Source of the DNA: Paralvinella palmiformis
Lineage: Eukaryota; Annelida; Polychaeta; Terebellida; Alvinellidae
DNA: 64,000 bases
Assembly (NCBI GenBank): GCA_025642065.1
Contig: JAODUP010000090.1
Coordinates: 312,501 to 376,500, forward strand
Direction: 5' to 3'
The translations under genes and the position numbers were made by a program. The notes under the pieces were generated by a model. It searched no databases. It was not told the DNA's origin and saw nothing but the letters and a program-made list of their open reading frames with translations. Shown in pieces: positions 12,290-23,755 of the stretch. Numbering within the stretch: the first letter of the stretch is position 1; each line of letters opens with the position of its first letter.

Positions 12290-12705
12290 ATCTTGTCAGT
12301 CTTGAGATTAAGGCTTATTTCATGTTCCTCGCCTTCATTCTGGAGGCTTGGCCTCATGGCAGTTGAACATCATGACGCACTCGTCAGTGAGTTTCAGGGC
12401 TACCAGCTGACTCCAGACGATGAACTGCCGCTCTACTCTGCTGACAGTCGTGTCGACTCGGTCTAGCCGAATGCGCTTTCCACATTTAGCACACCTCATG
12501 ACAACACTGTCGGTGATCGTCCACAGCAATGCTTATAGCAAACGCGTCTTCTCCACGTGCCACAAGATTGACACCGATGCTCGATCACAGCTTGGCAACG
12601 ACACCATGTACGCTCTTATTTCATGCAAAATCAACATGGAGGAGCCGTGCTATGTCTGTCTTTACAAGGGTTTAATATGTTTTTTTAATATTACTTTTTG
12701 CTAGA
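12290..12705 (+). pseudogene. hAT-like transposase C-terminal remnant
   Basis: On the plus strand one frame reads a GYQLTPDDELPLYSADSRVD block, then a stop or frame break near 12463. The neighbouring frame continues with FPHLAHLMTTLSVIVHSNAY and KRVFSTCHKIDTDARSQLG, then ALISCKINMEEPCY. The order 'W..PHL..LM..L..I.HSNA..ERVFS..KI.T..R..L...T..ALIS.K.N' is the typical C-terminal dimerisation region of hAT-like transposases and their domesticated relatives. The frame shift and the absence of an upstream catalytic region indicate a dead fragment. The family call rests on motif memory, not a search. Confidence 0.55.
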
Positions 12706-13914
12706 TCTGCATTGACACATACTTTATTATCATGTTTTTATAAAGTGCATTAGTTTTTATAGAATGCAATAATTTGAAATTATATGTTTCACATGGAACA
12801 TGAACACTTTGTACATCATCTGGTCGCAGGTATTGGTTAGTAATAATAAAACTTGATTGTTATGGTGTAAGGAATGTTTTCTTTTCTGTTACCATAATAA
12901 TTATTATAATATTCCGAATTGGGTATAAAAGCCTGAGAACATCCGATTTACGTATAAATCTACCATTTTGGTATTTCTGAAACTTAACGTGTATGAAAAT
13001 ACTGAAAATATTGATATAACAGCGCGACATTTCGTTACTGCATGGTTGCTGAACGGACAGGCATTCTTAAAACCATACCGGTTGCGAAACAAGACGGTCC
13101 CGTTTCGAAATGGCCCCGATTGTCAAGATGGCGCGTAACAGGTTCTATGTAGTTGATTTAGAAATTTCCGTTTGTTTTCAATGTCTGTTAAATCCAGTAA
13201 ATAAAGTACATGTACTGGTCTATCTGAATACAAATGGATAAATGGGGAAGATCTGCCGAATACTTCACCTAATCCTACGTTAACTTTTTTTTACCTTTTA
13301 CCCCACAAATGACCGAAGAACCCGATGCAACGAGCTTCAGTGGCGTTGACCCATTTAGCTATCCCTTACTCAGGAACATCGGCACAGCACAGACGAGACG
13401 CGACAACTCTGTAACATCTGTCCAACACAGACACAGGCAAATTCTTTGACGTATACACATAACAGAACATGATAATTGTCACTGAGTGACGTGTCCACAA
13501 TACAATCACGCCTCTGAACTGATCACATCGATCAAGTGTTGTCGGCAGTTAACAGGCAAAAAACGAGCGATGGATGTCTCGGAATTTTTTAATATTATTT
13601 CTATGTAACAACATAAGTGAGAAGGTAAATTGAAATGCTCTAGATCTATATCGTCCTTATAATACGTCTTGACGAAGCGTAATACAACCTAAATCAAATA
13701 AACGAACAAACAAAAGAAAAATAGAAGCCAAAAATCAACATAGGATAATACTATGTGACTTTTTTTAATAGAGCCCATTTTAGGTGTTTTTTTTATCAAA
13801 AGGTCAATCACTACGCAACGTTTTTATTGTTCTTGGAAGAAATTTTGAAGAAGTTGAACTGTAAACAAAGGAGTGTCTAAATGGCGGTGAGGAGAGAATT
13901 AATGCTAAAATAGT
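12706..13914. other. Intergenic, nothing recognised
   Basis: AT-rich sequence with no convincing exon, repeat unit or RNA gene. Confidence 0.55.
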
Positions 13915-14296
13915 TTGAGTGAGTGAGTGAGTGAGTGAGTGAGTGAGTGAGTGAGTGAGTGAGTGAGTGAGTGAGTGAGTGAGTGAGTGAGTGAGTGAGT
14001 GAGTGAGTGAGTGAGTGAGTGAGTGAGTGAGTGAGTGAGTGAGTGAGTGAGTGAGTGAGTGAGTGAGTGAGTGAGTGAGTGAGTGAGTGAGTGAGTGAGT
14101 GAGTGAGTGAGTGAGTGAGTGAGTGAGTGAGTGAGTGAGTGAGTGTTCTTCATTAAGCCTCATCATTGGTCACACCTGAGACACATAACCGAAGGGGCTA
14201 ACCTCTAAGGAAAAAAAACCACAAACATGAAGGTTAAACGTACTGGGATTCGAACCTTGACGTGTATGTATGCAGTGCAGCGCCCTAATACTAAAT
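13915..14296 (-). repeat. tRNA-derived SINE with 231-bp (ACTC)n tail
   Basis: Read on the minus strand, the element has a tRNA-like B box (GGTTCGAATCC, at 14246-14256). A body follows that contains TGTCTCAGGTGTGACCAATG and ATGAGGCTTAATGAAGAAC, and it passes straight into (ACTC)n from 14145 down to 13915 with almost no interruption. The same body end plus ACTC tail is found in decayed form at 58466-58545. This supports a SINE family whose 3' tail is a tetranucleotide repeat. Confidence 0.72.
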
Positions 14297-15389
14297 CAAC
14301 AAAACAATAACAAACAAAGTAATTAGAGTATGTGTCAACAAACTCTAATTATCACATTGACCCGTTGTGTCCATTCGGCTGTTGAACGCTGACACATATC
14401 AATCGATGACCAATTCATCTCTCGTTGTACATCACAGGGCTGATGAGCGTCGTTTCGTGTGCACAACAGTCTGACATATTTGATATATGTGCCGCCGAAG
14501 GTTCGTCATTTGTCCAGCTCGATGTTCGTGATCCGCGGGCAGTCACATGACATATCACGTGATCACATGCGCGCCATCTTGCGGCCGACGAAATCGTTGG
14601 CGGTGAAGGCCAAATGTCGACATGTGTTAACTAATAGATGCCTTCTGCTTACGATCACAAGAGATTCGTTTTCGTCTTTCACCGTGTCCTAATGTCTTTT
14701 GTTGCCTGTCGTATACATGTTTCTACGATAAAGACCAGCCGCTGTTTATAAACAACTGTTACACGCCTATTACGAGTAATTAGCCCACACTAACTACATG
14801 CACATTAATGAATTCCCTTTGTGGCCACAGGTTTCAGCGCACTATTTTCTTATCGTCTGTTTATAGACTATGGTTTGTTGTCCACGCGAAGGGTCGGCCT
14901 TTTTCGGGGCATTTGCTTCCCTGTGTATTTTAAAGATTTGTTCATGAGGAATTTGTCCATCACTATTATTTATGTTTATTGATCACCATCGTATGGTAAG
15001 TGAAATCAGCGTGGCTGTGTATGTGCGTGGGTGGGCGCGCGCGCGTGTGTGATTGAAATATTTTGCACCCTGTTTCCTCTGGCATAATCTGACGAGAAGA
15101 TTTGAAGCACCACCATCAATTGTAGTTATGTATGCAGGACAGTTTATCAGGATACTGATCTACTTAAATTTTAAGAATAGGACACATGTAGGCTACTTCA
15201 TAAATCCGTTATTGCATGGCTCTGTTATGTATATGTGTCTGCATGAGGCATATGTACGTGCACGTACACTCGACGTTATGAATATTGTAGAAGTTGTTTC
15301 CATTTCAACATCATGCAGATTAAAACCATAACATGAACGATGGACGTGTGTGTAAATGGAATGCCAATTTTTTCTCCGACAGTCACTAG
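14297..15389. other. Intergenic, nothing recognised
   Basis: No repeat array or coding block stands out. A short GC-alternating run (GCGCGCGCG) lies near 15036. Confidence 0.5.
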
Positions 15390-15649
15390 ATGTCGCTTCT
15401 GCCAACACCTGGCCGAATTTGGGGTCGTCACGAGAGGCAGACCCCGGAGAGAGTTGTCATGAACACATTCGATCAGCCTGGATTTCTGCACAATCCGAAA
15501 GAAATCAACGCCGATTTGCAGCACGAAATGACGTCATCAGAAATATTCAAAATCGCGCATGCGCATGGTCATGTCAAGGGAAAACTCAATATAATCAGCA
15601 GCGCGACATCTTTGGAATCTTTGAAGCCAGAGAAAGATACGGGTTTTAG
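15390..15649 (+). CDS. Candidate isolated first coding exon, unknown protein
   Basis: An ATG directly preceded by an in-frame TAG opens an 86-codon frame that ends at a strong donor (TTTTAG|GTAAGAGG) in phase 2. The encoded peptide starts MSLLPTPGRIWGRHERQTPE and contains NPKEINADLQHEMTSSEIFK. It has balanced composition and codon use, unlike the noise frames around it, and no signal peptide or membrane segment. I do not recognise the family. I found no downstream exon before 22177. Its phase (two bases, AG, carried over) is identical to that of otopetrin exon 1, so it could splice in frame to the otopetrin exon at 24449 as an alternative N-terminus. It could equally be the start of another gene, or chance. 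Confidence 0.4.
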
Positions 15650-15801
15650 GTAAGAGGCTCACGTGGTTTTTAATGATCAGATCGGATTTGTTTCGGATTT
15701 GAAAGGGATCCTTAATTTTGCCAGTCTAAATATCAATAGAATCAGCTGATGGAGAGCACGTTTCTTTGTTGAAAGTCATTTACACGCGCGCGCGCGCATG
15801 C

Positions 15802-15842
<41 letters not shown>

Positions 15843-15859
15843 CACATACACATACACAC

Positions 15860-15900
<41 letters not shown>

Positions 15901-16680
15901 AGAATTAATATATATTATGACCTGATTTCCAAGGACTTGATTAGCTGCATATTTTGTCTTAATTAATTATTTGGTAGTTCACTTAAAATAAATGTTTAAA
16001 GTGAATGTAGTTTCAAGAATTTTAAGCATCAAGGTTTTGTTTGAACGTTATGATTCCATAACAGCAACAAACAATTCATTTCACGATTTTTATTCTAATC
16101 ATGTTTAAGCTAGTACGTAATGTCTCCTGAGGTGATCAGCTGCCGTATATATGTCACATGTCAAGATGACATTTATCAAGGTTTTGGACCAAAATATTTC
16201 AGGAAGGCGTCCAGAGAAAAGTGGCATAATATTGCGTTTGTCGTCTAGTTTTTAAAAACGGTATAATCATTCGATTGTTCAAATCAGCGATTAGGTTATC
16301 ATATGTTAGCCATACTTGTCCTTGAAAGCCTAAATTAATCCGGTGCTGAGATATTTTTAGACGATAAACACGTTTCATTACCACATCAAATCAACAAGTC
16401 GTGTTTATGGGTGAAAGAAAAAAATACTGGCAGCTGTCAGCTGTCTACAATTCGGTTGCACGCAGTCACGTGTGTAGGCTGAAGAAAGAACTACAACAAC
16501 AACAACAATAATAATAATAATAAAAACAACAACAACAACATATGACCTTTATTTAACCAAAGACACTTGGATAGATTATGCAATTTTTTTTTAATTGACA
16601 ACTAATTGAGAGCAAAAAGGAAAAATGGCTGAAATTTTTAAGAGAAAGATGTTTTACATAAACATATCTGTGGAAGTGAA
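15650..16680. other. Intergenic with compound GC/TA/CA microsatellites
   Basis: 15785-15900 holds a CG-alternating run, TA, a short TACACA block and TA again. 16490-16540 holds AAC and AAT triplets. No gene was recognised. Confidence 0.7.
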
Positions 16681-16689
16681 TGAGTGGTT

Positions 16690-16960
16690 GAGTGAGTGAG
16701 TGGTGAGTGAGTGAGTGAGTGAGTGAGTGAGTGAGTGAGTGAGTGAGTGAGTGAGTGAGTGAGTGAGTGAGTGAGTGAGTGAGTCAGTCAGTCAGTCAGT
16801 CAGTCAGTCAGTCAGTCAGTCAGTCAGTCAGTCAGTCAGTCAGTCAATTAATCAGTTAGTCAGTCAGTCCGTCAGTCAATTAATCAATCAAACATTGGTT
16901 GAATAAGTCGTTGAGTCATTGGTTGAGTTAGTGTATGAATCAGTCGTCAGTCAGCCGGTC
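16690..16960. repeat. GAGT array switching to CAGT array
   Basis: (GAGT)n runs to about 16783. The unit then changes abruptly to (CAGT)n, perfect to about 16845 and degenerate to about 16960 (CAATTAATCAGTTAGT). The repeat period of four is kept across the switch, so a single-base variant of the unit seems to have spread along one side. Confidence 0.9.
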
Positions 16961-19900
16961 TAAATTTAAGCACGGAATCACTAACATCCCTTACCACGGA
17001 CACGAGGCTCCACTTCCAAGATATCAGTTTAGTTATCAGTCTCGAGCCGAGCCAGTTACCAATCATCCCTCCTTCATCTGTCAATAAACCATGGCTCTAA
17101 CTATAGTCCAGGTCATATGATCCTTAGCGGTTGTCTTATATATCCTGGGCATCGTGTCGAGTACACGCGGGATCCTGACACCCGCTTGATCCAGTATTGG
17201 GGGAGAGGGGGGTCTCCCCGAAACGTAATGGGAAACATCGGACTGTTGGTCATTATGTGCCGGCGTCCGGAATAGACGAACACGGATCGAATGCCTGGCG
17301 GGGAAACTGGCAGACATGACCTATATTATTATAACAAGCTGGATACTCAGCCTAATGTTTATATATCGGGATAGTTACTGCTACTAGATCAGTAAGACAT
17401 GGCGCTGGGCATAAAATGTGGCATTAAATTGTCCCCATGATTCGTGATGATGATTGGCTGCGGCGCGTTAGTAATGAGATAATCCCGTATCCAGGCTGCT
17501 GATCCAGACAAGAGTTAAGGCCATATATTTAGTGTTGGATGGATGGATAGATAAGCCATTCGTGTATTGCAGATGCTGGTTGCTGTAGCTGTTCGTGTTC
17601 CTGCCGTTGCCCTATTAACTGGCTATACGAGGAGTTCCGGTTGTGTTATAACCCATTCTCGCTGCTATTTGATGCATATTGTTTCGGTTCGTTGATCTAG
17701 AAGTTATCTATTTTCCTGATCGACGTGATGATGATCATCGTCCTTTGATGCTACACACCTGGTAGTGATATTAACCTGTCCCGTACCGCAATTACATTCA
17801 GATGTCTCGCTTTGATCCGATAGAAAAATGTTCTATCAATGTATCCAGATAGAGATAACGGGAAAGAGAAGGAGCATCTATTTGTTTAACCCATTTTCCT
17901 TTTTGTTTAAAAACACACAATAATCTTGGATTACACACAATCACCTCTTATTGTTGTCAATAGTGGATGCTCTCCGTAGCCTGGTAGCGCGATTGGACAC
18001 ATGGATTAATATCCCTGCGTGGCTGTGGCTGAAGGGTGTTTCATCTTTCATTTCGCGCAGGTCATTCGAGTCGGCTCATTTAGCCTATAGCGTGCGTACA
18101 AAAATGGCCGCAAAACAGGAACATTTCGTTTTAATTGTTTTAATCCGTTGGTCTTTAGTTTTTTTATCAACTGCTTGTACATTTGTATATAACGGCCAAG
18201 AAATAAAGTCACATCCGTTTTCGTCTCCTCGCCAGCAACGTCTCATTTTCGCGAAATGCATAAAACCGGAAGATCGACAACGTAGACATTGATGATTTTA
18301 TCCTGGTTAACCAATTAATGTTAATTAGCCGATCAAAGGATTGCCGGTGTTAATTGACCCCAGACAGTCTGAGGGGTTAAACAAACACAAATCTTTACTG
18401 TGACCAAGTTTCTGGTACTTTATTCCGGCGCGCCGAACGTTTCTTTTAGGTGCACTAATCTCGGATAATTGCCCGTCCTTTAAATAAACAAACAACGAGA
18501 GGGTAAACATCGCCGAATGCATAAAGATAACGTAACCTCGGAGGAGAGAAAAAAACACGGTTGAAAGAAATAATCATTTAATTTGTGTATTTGAGGACTT
18601 ATTCCAGAAGAAACCGAATCATGACCGCTCCGTTTATTCTCAGCAATAAATATTTATTACAGTTATAGGGGGCAGCACCGGTAACATTCGGAATTAAGAC
18701 GGAGAAAATTCGGACGAAGCGATATTTCATCGAGTGCTTTCCCGAGAGCTTTTTTTTTATCGCGGATCGTTCGTTTTCCGGATGTAATCTGTCAGAGTCA
18801 GGATTATGAAGTAAATAGATTTACTCGTTCTGTCAGGATGTGACTTTTTTTTTGTCCATGACAGTACAAATTAAGACGAAAACGTCGCCTGGACAGTAAT
18901 TACTCCGTATCTGGATGTGCCGCCGCAGCTTTGTATCAAATTACTCGGCGATAACAAGTTGGATTTTTACGGCTCCGCGAGTTAGTTCGTATAAAAACTG
19001 GCATAAAATCTGCTGTTAAGTGTGCCCTTTCTATAGTTTTAGAGCATCACTCCAGTCCCCCCGCACCTTGACTGATTGCCCCCCCCCCCCCCGTATATTT
19101 TTGCTGAGGTCTGCTTTAGCGATGTTCCGCGATCTTAAAGTTGATAAAACAGATTTTAATGTCAGTAGTTTACAGGAACACGATCTGGCTGTGTAGTGTG
19201 TGTGTGTGTGTGTGTGTGGGGGGGGGGGGCTTTCCTGTCTGTAAGTTTTTTCTGCAGACTCAAAATAAAGCGAGTAAATAAGGCCATTCCGTGCTATTAA
19301 TGTATCATTTCACTTCATTACTGATGAATACATTTGGTACACAATATACTGAGTTATATATATATATATATATATATAATGTGTAGGGGTGCGTGTGTGC
19401 GTGTGTGTATGAATGTGTGCGTGCAACATTAATAAGATTGCTTCATTTGGGATATGTTTCTGGTTGAATTAAGTGTTTGAGAATTATTTGTTTTGTTCCG
19501 GAGACTGATCTAGGTAGATCACTGACCATCATAGTTTATGTCAGCGCGGATGTATTAGCTTTCGTTCTGTCGACCAAGTTAATCTCCTGTATCCAGCATC
19601 CTGGGTGGGAGCATTTCCGGTTTTCGGCTTAAAACAAAGAAATCAGTCCTTATCTCGCTCCCTGCAAACAGCGGACTCGATCTCAGATCTCATGTTTACA
19701 GGACTCCGGCCGGATCTCTGTCGGTGCCTCGGAATGGTGCGGGATATTTAAAGAGAGGATCCGTTTGTTATATTATGTACTCTACACTACGAATCTGACG
19801 TGATCCCTACTGGATGGTGTTGGAATCTGGGGATCGGGCCGACGAACTGCCGGGTGAATGGTTACACCGAATCCGGACCCCGATCCGGAAAGGTTCGCGT

Positions 19901-22176
19901 CTGCAGACCATTCGGACGCGATTCCGGCGCCACCTTGGATTCTTGTTTGTTGCATCCTCGGTCAAGGCCAACTATTCCGCCAGCCGAGAACTGGCCTATT
20001 TAACCCACAGCTGCGTACAGGCCATTAACGTGTCTGTGTTGTGTGTTATCGTCGATCAAAACGAATGGAAAAGTTCCTGAAGATTTCGATTTATTTGTCG
20101 ACTCAATATAATTTCCGTGATCGATTTCATTTTTATTTCCTTCATTTATTTCAATATTGCGTTCAAACTTTTATGGTCCGAATTATTGACAAACAGGCCC
20201 CAATATTGGCCAAAAGAAGAACGGAAAAACAAAGCCAAATCTTGGTAATTAACACCCTCTCCCATCAGACGGCGCTAGTATTTACCCACTGCAGAGTCTT
20301 TCTGGATCAGATTGTGAAATAATTTCCAGTGCGCAGCGTGCGTGCTCCGGGCATGCGCTGATGTATACATACGTCAGTCGACTAGACGATAGAATTTCTC
20401 CGCAGAGTTTCCGGATCTTCGCTTACACCTGGATCGTTGGATGAGTCCGCAAGCGACACAGAAACTATGCATCATCCAGCGAGAAGGGATTAAAAAACTT
20501 TATAACATTGAGCAGTTTTGTAGATGCTCTCAGGTTGTGGTGTCTTCTCGTCTACTGGAACCAGAGCCTTTTCTGCATCTACTACCCCCCAACCCCCCTT
20601 CTTCTACAGGGATGGCCTAGTGATCGACACAGAAAATAAATATATCGGTGTATTATCGGTAACACTTCCGATAACATTCTACGAGAGAGAGAGAGAGAGA
20701 GATAGATAATTAGATAGATTGATTGATAGATGCATAGATCAAGTTAAGTAATGAATATAAACATCAGAATGAAATAATTAACATATTTCAAATAGGACTG
20801 CCATATTCAGTGGTCACAATAAGGTCAAAGGTTATGGTTTCAACGAGACCGACACAACGTAAAATATATACCTCGCTTCGAATCGTAAACATGATAACAG
20901 TTGAGTACACTTTATAAAAACAAACGCTTCAAAGTTAAAGATTTTACTATAATTTTTCCATTTCGCTGGTGTAACAGCGTAAAAGTCTGTCCGTAATTTA
21001 TTTTCGGACTTCTCGGGGTATCTGGATAACAGAAAACAAGTAACGAATAACAGACACAAGAAAAATCCGGATTGAAAAATAGGGAATTTAGCATCGGTAA
21101 GAACCAACCTAGTCAACGTCGGTCCGACAAAATGAAGTAACCAGATTTACAGTCAGAGAACAGACGTCGTACTACAAACGATCTAACCCGACGACAATGG
21201 AAATTGAATAGGGATGAGATTCTGCGGCCAGCTTTGATGATTAGACAGTGAGTGGTGCTGTGGCGTTCAGTGGACGGACGACTCGGAATGAATGAATAAA
21301 TGCCGGGATGCCGTTATCGGATCTCTCATGTGGTGCCCTCTGGTGAGCCCTGCGCGTCGGTCGGTGATCGTATCAAACAGCTGGGCTCAGTTTTTCTCTC
21401 TCGAATAATGACGCCCCTATGCCGCTGAAATCTGGAAGTTCATTTCCGGATTGCCCTTCGCCCGTTCGCAGACCGGGATCCGGATGCGTACGTTCGGATA
21501 GGGACATCTCGGTGGGATTATCGCTACTTGGCAGCAGGTTTCAGATTTCGCATCAAGTTGAAGCGGGAATCGGGAACCGCAGCGGCCTATATGCGCCGGC
21601 TTCAGGAACGATCACGGACCTCAAGGATTTGGGAGGGAAATATTTATCTCAGCAAACGGAGCACCGATTCGCCCGAGGTTCGTCACGTTATTTACGGCGC
21701 GATCCGGATCACGCCTAGCTGAACCGATTCGGCGATATTACGTGCCTTTCTAATGATGCACGATCGCTTTCTGGATTCCGGATCCGGCTGCTGCGTTGAT
21801 AAGATAGTGGGCACCGGTCATTAGAAGCCTGGATCGGACGCTCTCCGTGTTCCTAGACTGAAATGTCTTTGTTTGGCGAGCAAACCAACGGACCACCACC
21901 GTGTCGCCTGCTCAGTGAATGACTAACTACAGCTGAGGGCATCTGGCCTCGACACTGACGGACAAAGCATTCCACGCGTGCACGCTCACCCTTCCCCCTT
22001 CTCTCTCATTTCTCTCTCCCTCTCCGTTGTTTGTCTACAATGAACGTAAGGACAAGCCGGTGACAGCCCGTGACAATCGAGTGGTTTATCGGCCCGATAA
22101 GACAAAGGAAGCATCATCCAGCGCTGCGTTGGTCGTGATCCAGACGGTGTAGCTGTTACTTGTAACATTGACCATC
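16961..22176. other. Intergenic and probable 5' region of the otopetrin gene
   Basis: No coding exon was recognised. The stretch from about 19600 to 22176 is visibly richer in GC and CpG than its surroundings (many GGATCCGG and CGGATCCG words), as expected of a promoter or 5' UTR region, but I could not place a start site. Simple repeats are a C run at 19079-19092, GT at 19196-19218, TA at 19356-19377 and GA at 20684-20702. Frames such as 21419-21718 use arginine- and serine-rich translations of this CpG-rich DNA and are not convincing genes. Confidence 0.5.
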
Positions 22177-23709
22177 ATGGATAGGTATGCGGATAAAATA
22201 GATGAAGGGATTGTACCGACGACGGATGGTGACGTCGACATCGGTCAGGATGACGTCGACATCGGTCAGGATGACGAGTTGCCGTACGAGGAATGTCCCC
22301 GTGATGGCGGCCGTCAACGAATGACAGATAATGATGACCATCCTCCACCGGTGCCTCCTCCCCTGATTGACGATCTGGATGCTCCGCCGCGGCCGGCCGT
22401 ATACCGCGACCGGATGCCCGATCCGGGCTATCCCGACGACGACACCGCCGATCGGAGGACGACGACTTCCGGCGAAACGCCCTCGCTGCCTACGACGCCA
22501 TCGCCGAACGCCACCAAGCGGATTTCGGCGCCCTGTCGCCAGCCGCCCGACCAGTCTCCGGAAAGACATAATACGACATTGACCGGGAATCATTCGCCAA
22601 ACCCGCGTGACCAGGCCACGCTTCCGCGGGATCACGCTAGCCCGTCACGTGACCATGGATTGGGCGACATGGACGACAAGATGAGCGCCAAGAACACGAT
22701 CGTCTCGTACAAGACGGATCGTACGACGCGTACTATTGATCCCGAACTCCGGGCAAAAGCTAGAAAGATCTACAGGTAAGCGTCAGAGGAGACGAACAAT
22801 CAAACATCACGACACGTAAACAAATAACACTGATTACATAAGAGATAAGTCATATCATCTAACTATAAGAGTGACCATAATGATATTAATGATCAAAAGA
22901 CACTAATGAATTTTATCTTGTTTAAATATTTCGATTACATGATAGCCATAATCTTAAAATAATCTCTTCCTAACGGCAAAACATGTTAAAAATATACAAA
23001 CATTGTTAATTATAAATAATATTTTTTTAAAATAATTTACTAAATACCATAATCATAATTATTCTTTGCTGTAATGACAAATAGACAACGAGTAGGACAA
23101 TATATTAACATATCTGTCAGACTGTAAAATACAATACAATATTGTCCTATAACCTACCAATATTAATCTTTGATACACAAGCCGCTGTTTTGAACGAAAC
23201 GTCTATTGTAATGTTAAGATGATAAATCTTATTTAAAAAGAATAAATTGTTTACGAATAGCTTTATGTCGATTCTGTATGTTATTTGTGTCCAATCGTTC
23301 AATGTGTTTAATAATTAAACAAATGCCGATTATTCGATTGAGGGAAACAACGTCCTCTCCGCGTCATTCACTGGGAGGCAGGACGCAAAGATGAGTCGAA
23401 ATGCTCTCCCTGACCGGAGAATGTTGCTGAGCGGTGTCAGTGCCAAGGCGATCTTTAACATATCATATTTCAATTCCATGGGACGCCAGCGCCATTTAAC
23501 ATGGTAAACCACCAACGATGTTACGAGTCACACAAAACATCCGTCTCTGGATTGGTCGGAAAGATTTTGCGTTTCGAAGGAGAACCGATCGGACCTGTGT
23601 TCCCCAAACCGAAGAGACAGCTCTTTGTTTCTAGATCAACGGATGCCAGCCGGAAAGCTGTGATTCTGGATCCTTGTCATCGACAGTCTCTCTCTCTCTC
23701 TCTCTCTCT

Positions 23710-23755
<46 letters not shown>

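Noticed and set aside
11962..12357. Minus-strand 131-codon frame
   Set aside because: Overlaps the plus-strand hAT-like fragment in part and shows no family signature of its own.
18325..18558. Minus-strand 77-codon frame in the CpG-rich tract
   Set aside because: No splice context or recognisable motif.
21419..21722. Overlapping plus-strand frames in the CpG-rich region before otopetrin
   Set aside because: Two overlapping frames of similar length with Arg/Ser/Gly-rich translation; typical of GC-rich non-coding DNA.
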